A stretch of DNA of 16,341 bases from assembly GCA_030642005.1 (NCBI GenBank), contig DAOWOP010000043.1, positions 1 through 16,341 on the forward strand. The letters are read 5' to 3'. This document shows, piece after piece, positions 13,704-16,341 of this stretch (positions are counted from its first letter, which is position 1; every line of letters starts with the position of its first letter). The stretch is from Planctomycetales bacterium (lineage in GTDB: Bacteria; Planctomycetota; Phycisphaerae; SM23-33). The notes under the pieces were generated by a model that saw nothing but the letters and a program-made list of their open reading frames with translations, was not told the DNA's origin and ran no database searches. The position numbers and the translations under genes are program-made.

Positions 13704-15254
13704 ATGTCAGGGTTTCGAATTCTTGTCATTGCGGATTCGCATTACGCCTCGTGCGCCGACGACGTTGTCTCTTTGCCGAAGCGTCGCTGCGACCTCGGCT
13801 GCGAACTCGTCCGCCGGGCCATTGTCGATGCCGACCGCCAAAGCGGGTTCGACAGGCTCACCGCAGGCCCGTTCGACGCGATTGCGCTGATGGGCGATGT
13901 GATAGACAACGGCAATTCGCCCCGGGCGGCCGACGACCTGCGGGCGGTGCGGGACGCGGTTCGCGCCGCCTGTGGTGAGCATGGTCGAACCGCACCCGAC
14001 GCACCGCTGCTGATCATCCCCGGCAACCACGACGGCGACGCCGAGCGGATGCTGACGCTGTTCGAGCATCGCTGCGGCCTGCACGAAATCGGGCCGTACC
14101 GCTTCGTCACGTTTGCCGATTCTTATGTCGATGACCAGATATGCACACGCAGCGAAGCGGATCGCCGGCTGCTGGCGGACATCGCTAAGCGTCCCGGCCC
14201 GCCGATTATCGCCCTCCAGCACAACCCGATGAACCCGGTTATCGACAGGGGCGATTATCCGTTCATGCTGACCAATCGCGCCGAGGTGATGGCCGACTAC
14301 GCTTCCGCCGGGGTGATGCTGTCGATAAGCGGGCATTACCATACGGGTCAGGCGTTAAATGTCGCCGATGATGTGCGATATTTCACCGCCCCTGCCGTTT
14401 GCGAAGCGCCGTTCGCTTACGCGATGATTACGCTTCGCAGCCGGGAGGTGGAAGTAGAATTGAGGCCGCTGGCGGTAGGGGCCGAGCCGGCGATTATCGA
14501 CTGCCACGCACACACCGAGTTCGCCTATTGCGGCGAGGACGTTACCGCCGAGGGCGTTATTGCCCGCGCACGCGACTTCGGACTGGCCGGGCAGTGCCTC
14601 ACCGAACACGCCGGTCAACTCTATTGCAACGCCGCCGATTTCTGGGCCGCTCGCCATATCCGCGAACCGGCCGTATGGCATAGCGGTAAAAATTCCCGAA
14701 TGGCCGAATTCCGTGCGGCGATGCTGCCGCTGCGGAACGGCTTCGTCCGCGTCGGCCTGGAGGTCGGGCTCGACGCCGATGGCGAACTCACACTCCGCGA
14801 TGAGGACCGCGACTGGCCCGACCTGCTCATCGGGGCCGTGCACTGGATTCCCGAAGACCCCGACGAACTGAATGATGCGCAGTTGGCCAAGGCCTTCATG
14901 CGGGCGTCGCGCGGTCTTGCCGAATCCGGCGTGGACATCCTGGCCCATCCGTGGCGGTTCTTCCGGCGGGCAAAGAGGCCCACGCCGAAGGAACTCTACG
15001 GCGACCTCGCCGACGTATTGGCAGCGACCAACACAACCGCCGAGATAAACTTCCACACGAACGCCCCTGACCCCGCCTTCATCGCCGAGTGCATCGCCCG
15101 CGGCGTCAAAATCGCGATGGCGTCAGACGCCCACGCAATGTACGAACCCGGCGGCCTCACCGCACACCTGGCATTGCTGCGACACGCAGCCGGACGCGAC
15201 GACATCGCTGATCTGCTGTTCTATCCGCCCGCGGCTAAACCGATTGGCGCTTGA
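13704..15254 (+). CDS. Two-domain metallophosphoesterase-PHP fusion protein
   Basis: The protein is 516 aa. Residues 1-255 form a calcineurin-like phosphoesterase with every metal motif: DSH (11-13), GDVID (64-68), GNHD (107-110), H173 in LQHNP and GHYH (210-213). Residues 262-510 form a PHP domain with HAH (268-270), TEH (300-302), E353 (GLEVG), H380, HPW (415-417) and SDAH (474-477), resembling histidinol-phosphate phosphatase or PHP-type exonucleases. Both centres look intact, so it may hydrolyse two phosphoester bonds in sequence, perhaps of a nucleotide or nucleic acid; the substrate is unknown. The ATG at 13704 precedes the phosphoesterase motif by ten residues, with GGAG 11 nt upstream; the longer open frame to 13200 is antisense to trpD. 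An inverted dispersed repeat lies inside (13846-13991). Confidence 0.88.
   Translation: MSGFRILVIADSHYASCADDVVSLPKRRCDLGCELVRRAIVDADRQSGFDRLTAGPFDAIALMGDVIDNGNSPRAADDLRAVRDAVRAACGEHGRTAPDAPLLIIPGNHDGDAERMLTLFEHRCGLHEIGPYRFVTFADSYVDDQICTRSEADRRLLADIAKRPGPPIIALQHNPMNPVIDRGDYPFMLTNRAEVMADYASAGVMLSISGHYHTGQALNVADDVRYFTAPAVCEAPFAYAMITLRSREVEVELRPLAVGAEPAIIDCHAHTEFAYCGEDVTAEGVIARARDFGLAGQCLTEHAGQLYCNAADFWAARHIREPAVWHSGKNSRMAEFRAAMLPLRNGFVRVGLEVGLDADGELTLRDEDRDWPDLLIGAVHWIPEDPDELNDAQLAKAFMRASRGLAESGVDILAHPWRFFRRAKRPTPKELYGDLADVLAATNTTAEINFHTNAPDPAFIAECIARGVKIAMASDAHAMYEPGGLTAHLALLRHAAGRDDIADLLFYPPAAKPIGA
13846..13991 (+). repeat. Inverted pair of TTCGACAGGCTCACC-type repeats inside the phosphoesterase gene
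   Basis: GGTTCGACAGGCTCACC begins the left arm (13846-13868). The right arm (13968-13991) begins GCCTGTGGTGAGC and ends TCGAACC, an almost exact reverse complement (one substitution and one small indel-type difference). The arms encode GFDRLTAG (residues 48-55) and ACGEHGRTA (89-97), flanking the GDVID metal motif. The element has been absorbed without frameshift. Confidence 0.75.
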
Positions 15255-15307
15255 CAGGTGCGAGGGAAAACATTCGAATCAATATCGACCTAACAGGAGA
15301 AATGAAA

Positions 15308-16072
15308 ATGAAGACACTGACACTGCTGCTGACAATGGCTGTGGCGCTTGTATTACTGTCATCGCCGAGCGCCGCCCGCCATGACGCCGAGGATGACACC
15401 GGGGACGCAAAAACAACCAGGCCCGCAAAGCACAGGAAAGAACCCACCACGCGCAAAAAAACCCTCCTGCGGGGGATGCACGCTCGGATGGCGAAGGTCT
15501 GCAAAATGAGCGAGCAGCAACAGGAGCAGGTTGCCGAACTGAACACCCTCCGGCGAAAAGCGGTGGCGGAATTCAGGGCCGACAATGCCGAGAAAACCAA
15601 GGCCCTCAAGGCCGAGATCGCCGAAGCCGGTAAGAACAAAGACGAGAGAGCGCTGAAAGAAGCCCGTGTCCAACTTCGCAGCCTCTATCGCAAGCAGAAG
15701 GAAATCTACACACAGTGGCAATCGAAGATAATGGACGTCCTGACGCCTGAACAGAAGTCGCAGTGGGGCCAATACCAGATCATGCTGTCGATAAGGAAAC
15801 GGTTCCGAAACGCCAAACTTACCGACGACCAGACAGCCAGGATCAAGACCGCCTGTGCGAAGTTCACAGCGGGCGTGGATTTATCCGACAAGAAGGCCCG
15901 CCGCGAAGCAATAAAGAAATTGGATAAGCATATCCGAAAGGAAATCCTCACCGACGCCCAGCGAGAGGCGACGACCAGGCCTGCACGAAAGGGCATGGCC
16001 AGGCCGAAAGACCCCGTCAAATCGTCGAAGGTCGAAAAGATCAAGGCCGGGAAGGTTGTATATGATAAATAA
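15308..16072 (+). CDS. Exported LTXXQ-motif (Spy/CpxP-like) protein
   Basis: The protein is 254 aa. A signal peptide (MKTLTLLLTMAVALVLLSSP, likely cut after SPSA at residue 22) is followed by a charged, helical, Lys/Arg-rich protein. LTxxQ-type motifs recur: MSEQQ (67-71), LTPEQ (145-149), LTDDQ (171-175) and LTDAQ (214-218), as in periplasmic chaperone/sensor proteins such as Spy and CpxP, but arranged in two repeats. The basic C-terminal tail (about 225-254) may be disordered. No catalytic motif is seen. The GGAG is 8 nt before the ATG at 15308 and only 2 nt before the ATG at 15302, so 15308 is preferred. It starts 53 bp after the phosphoesterase-PHP gene and may be co-transcribed. A role in envelope stress or metal binding is only by analogy. 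Confidence 0.75.
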   Translation: MKTLTLLLTMAVALVLLSSPSAARHDAEDDTGDAKTTRPAKHRKEPTTRKKTLLRGMHARMAKVCKMSEQQQEQVAELNTLRRKAVAEFRADNAEKTKALKAEIAEAGKNKDERALKEARVQLRSLYRKQKEIYTQWQSKIMDVLTPEQKSQWGQYQIMLSIRKRFRNAKLTDDQTARIKTACAKFTAGVDLSDKKARREAIKKLDKHIRKEILTDAQREATTRPARKGMARPKDPVKSSKVEKIKAGKVVYDK

Positions 16073-16141
16073 CCTCGCGGCGGAAAGCGAAAAAACCTGC
16101 TTGAAAGCGCGTGGAATTGCGGCGAAGATAAACAATCATCC

Positions 16142-16215
<74 letters not shown>

Positions 16216-16292
16216 ATGTTTGTGTGTGGCTAATTTTCCTGGCCCCTATGCAACGGCGAATTATGGGGCGTTACGGTTGACTGAAGCAATCG

Positions 16293-16316
16293 GCATTCAG
16301 CATTCAGCAATCAGCC
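16293..16316. repeat. Single arm of the TCAGCAATCAGC-type repeat
   Basis: GCATTCAGCATTCAGC followed by AATCAGCC repeats the left arm of the 406-480 element closely. It lies 78 bp after the tRNA. The matching inverted arm, if present, would be past the right edge. A purine-rich AAAGGACCTG at the very end may be a ribosome binding site for a gene outside the window. Confidence 0.75.
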
Positions 16317-16341
16317 AAAACCAAATAAACAAAGGACCTGC

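Overview
The window looks like chromosomal DNA of a GC-rich, Gram-negative-type bacterium. Dispersed-repeat content, an LTXXQ-type exported protein, a DUF5009-type acyltransferase-like membrane protein and short operons on alternating strands suggest Planctomycetota, perhaps Phycisphaerae. That placement is inference; no rRNA or decisive phylogenetic marker is present.

Layout. (1) 1-221: start of pyrR on the minus strand, cut by the window edge, with a plausible promoter and leader hairpin upstream. (2) 525-4126: three minus-strand genes, namely an EamA/DMT transporter, a radical SAM/SPASM-like enzyme and a multi-pass HGSNAT/DUF5009-like protein. They are separated from each other and from pyrR by repeat elements. 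(3) 4383-5558: a plus-strand M14-type zinc carboxypeptidase with an N-terminal domain like that of cytosolic (AGBL-type) carboxypeptidases. (4) 5621-7919: a visibly AT-richer two-gene unit on the minus strand, a dGTPase-like HD triphosphohydrolase and a polyA-polymerase-head nucleotidyltransferase, overlapping by 8 bp. It looks acquired and is the best candidate for an undescribed (possibly anti-phage) module. (5) 8101-11173: topA and a small conserved protein, both minus, each with its own likely promoter; a strong terminator lies between them. (6) 11452-12576: a Fic-family AMPylase-like protein with a C-terminal winged helix, preceded by two AT-rich inverted repeats that look like an autoregulatory operator. 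(7) 12593-13618: trpD (minus), divergent from a two-headed metallophosphoesterase-PHP protein (13704-15254). The latter is followed by an exported LTXXQ-motif protein (15308-16072) and a CAU-anticodon tRNA (16142-16215).

A striking feature is the density of short dispersed palindromic repeats. At least four unrelated types occur: CACAGAG-type, TCAGCAATCAGC-type, CCGGGAC/GTCCCGG-type, and TTCGACAGGCTCACC / GAAGTCGAGGG-type. The last type lies inside two protein-coding genes, where it has been accommodated without breaking the frame.

Functionally, most genes are housekeeping (pyrR, topA, trpD, tRNA) or single-gene accessory functions. The only clearly coupled unit is dGTPase plus nucleotidyltransferase. 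Everything here is read by eye; family calls rest on motifs, not on database searches.
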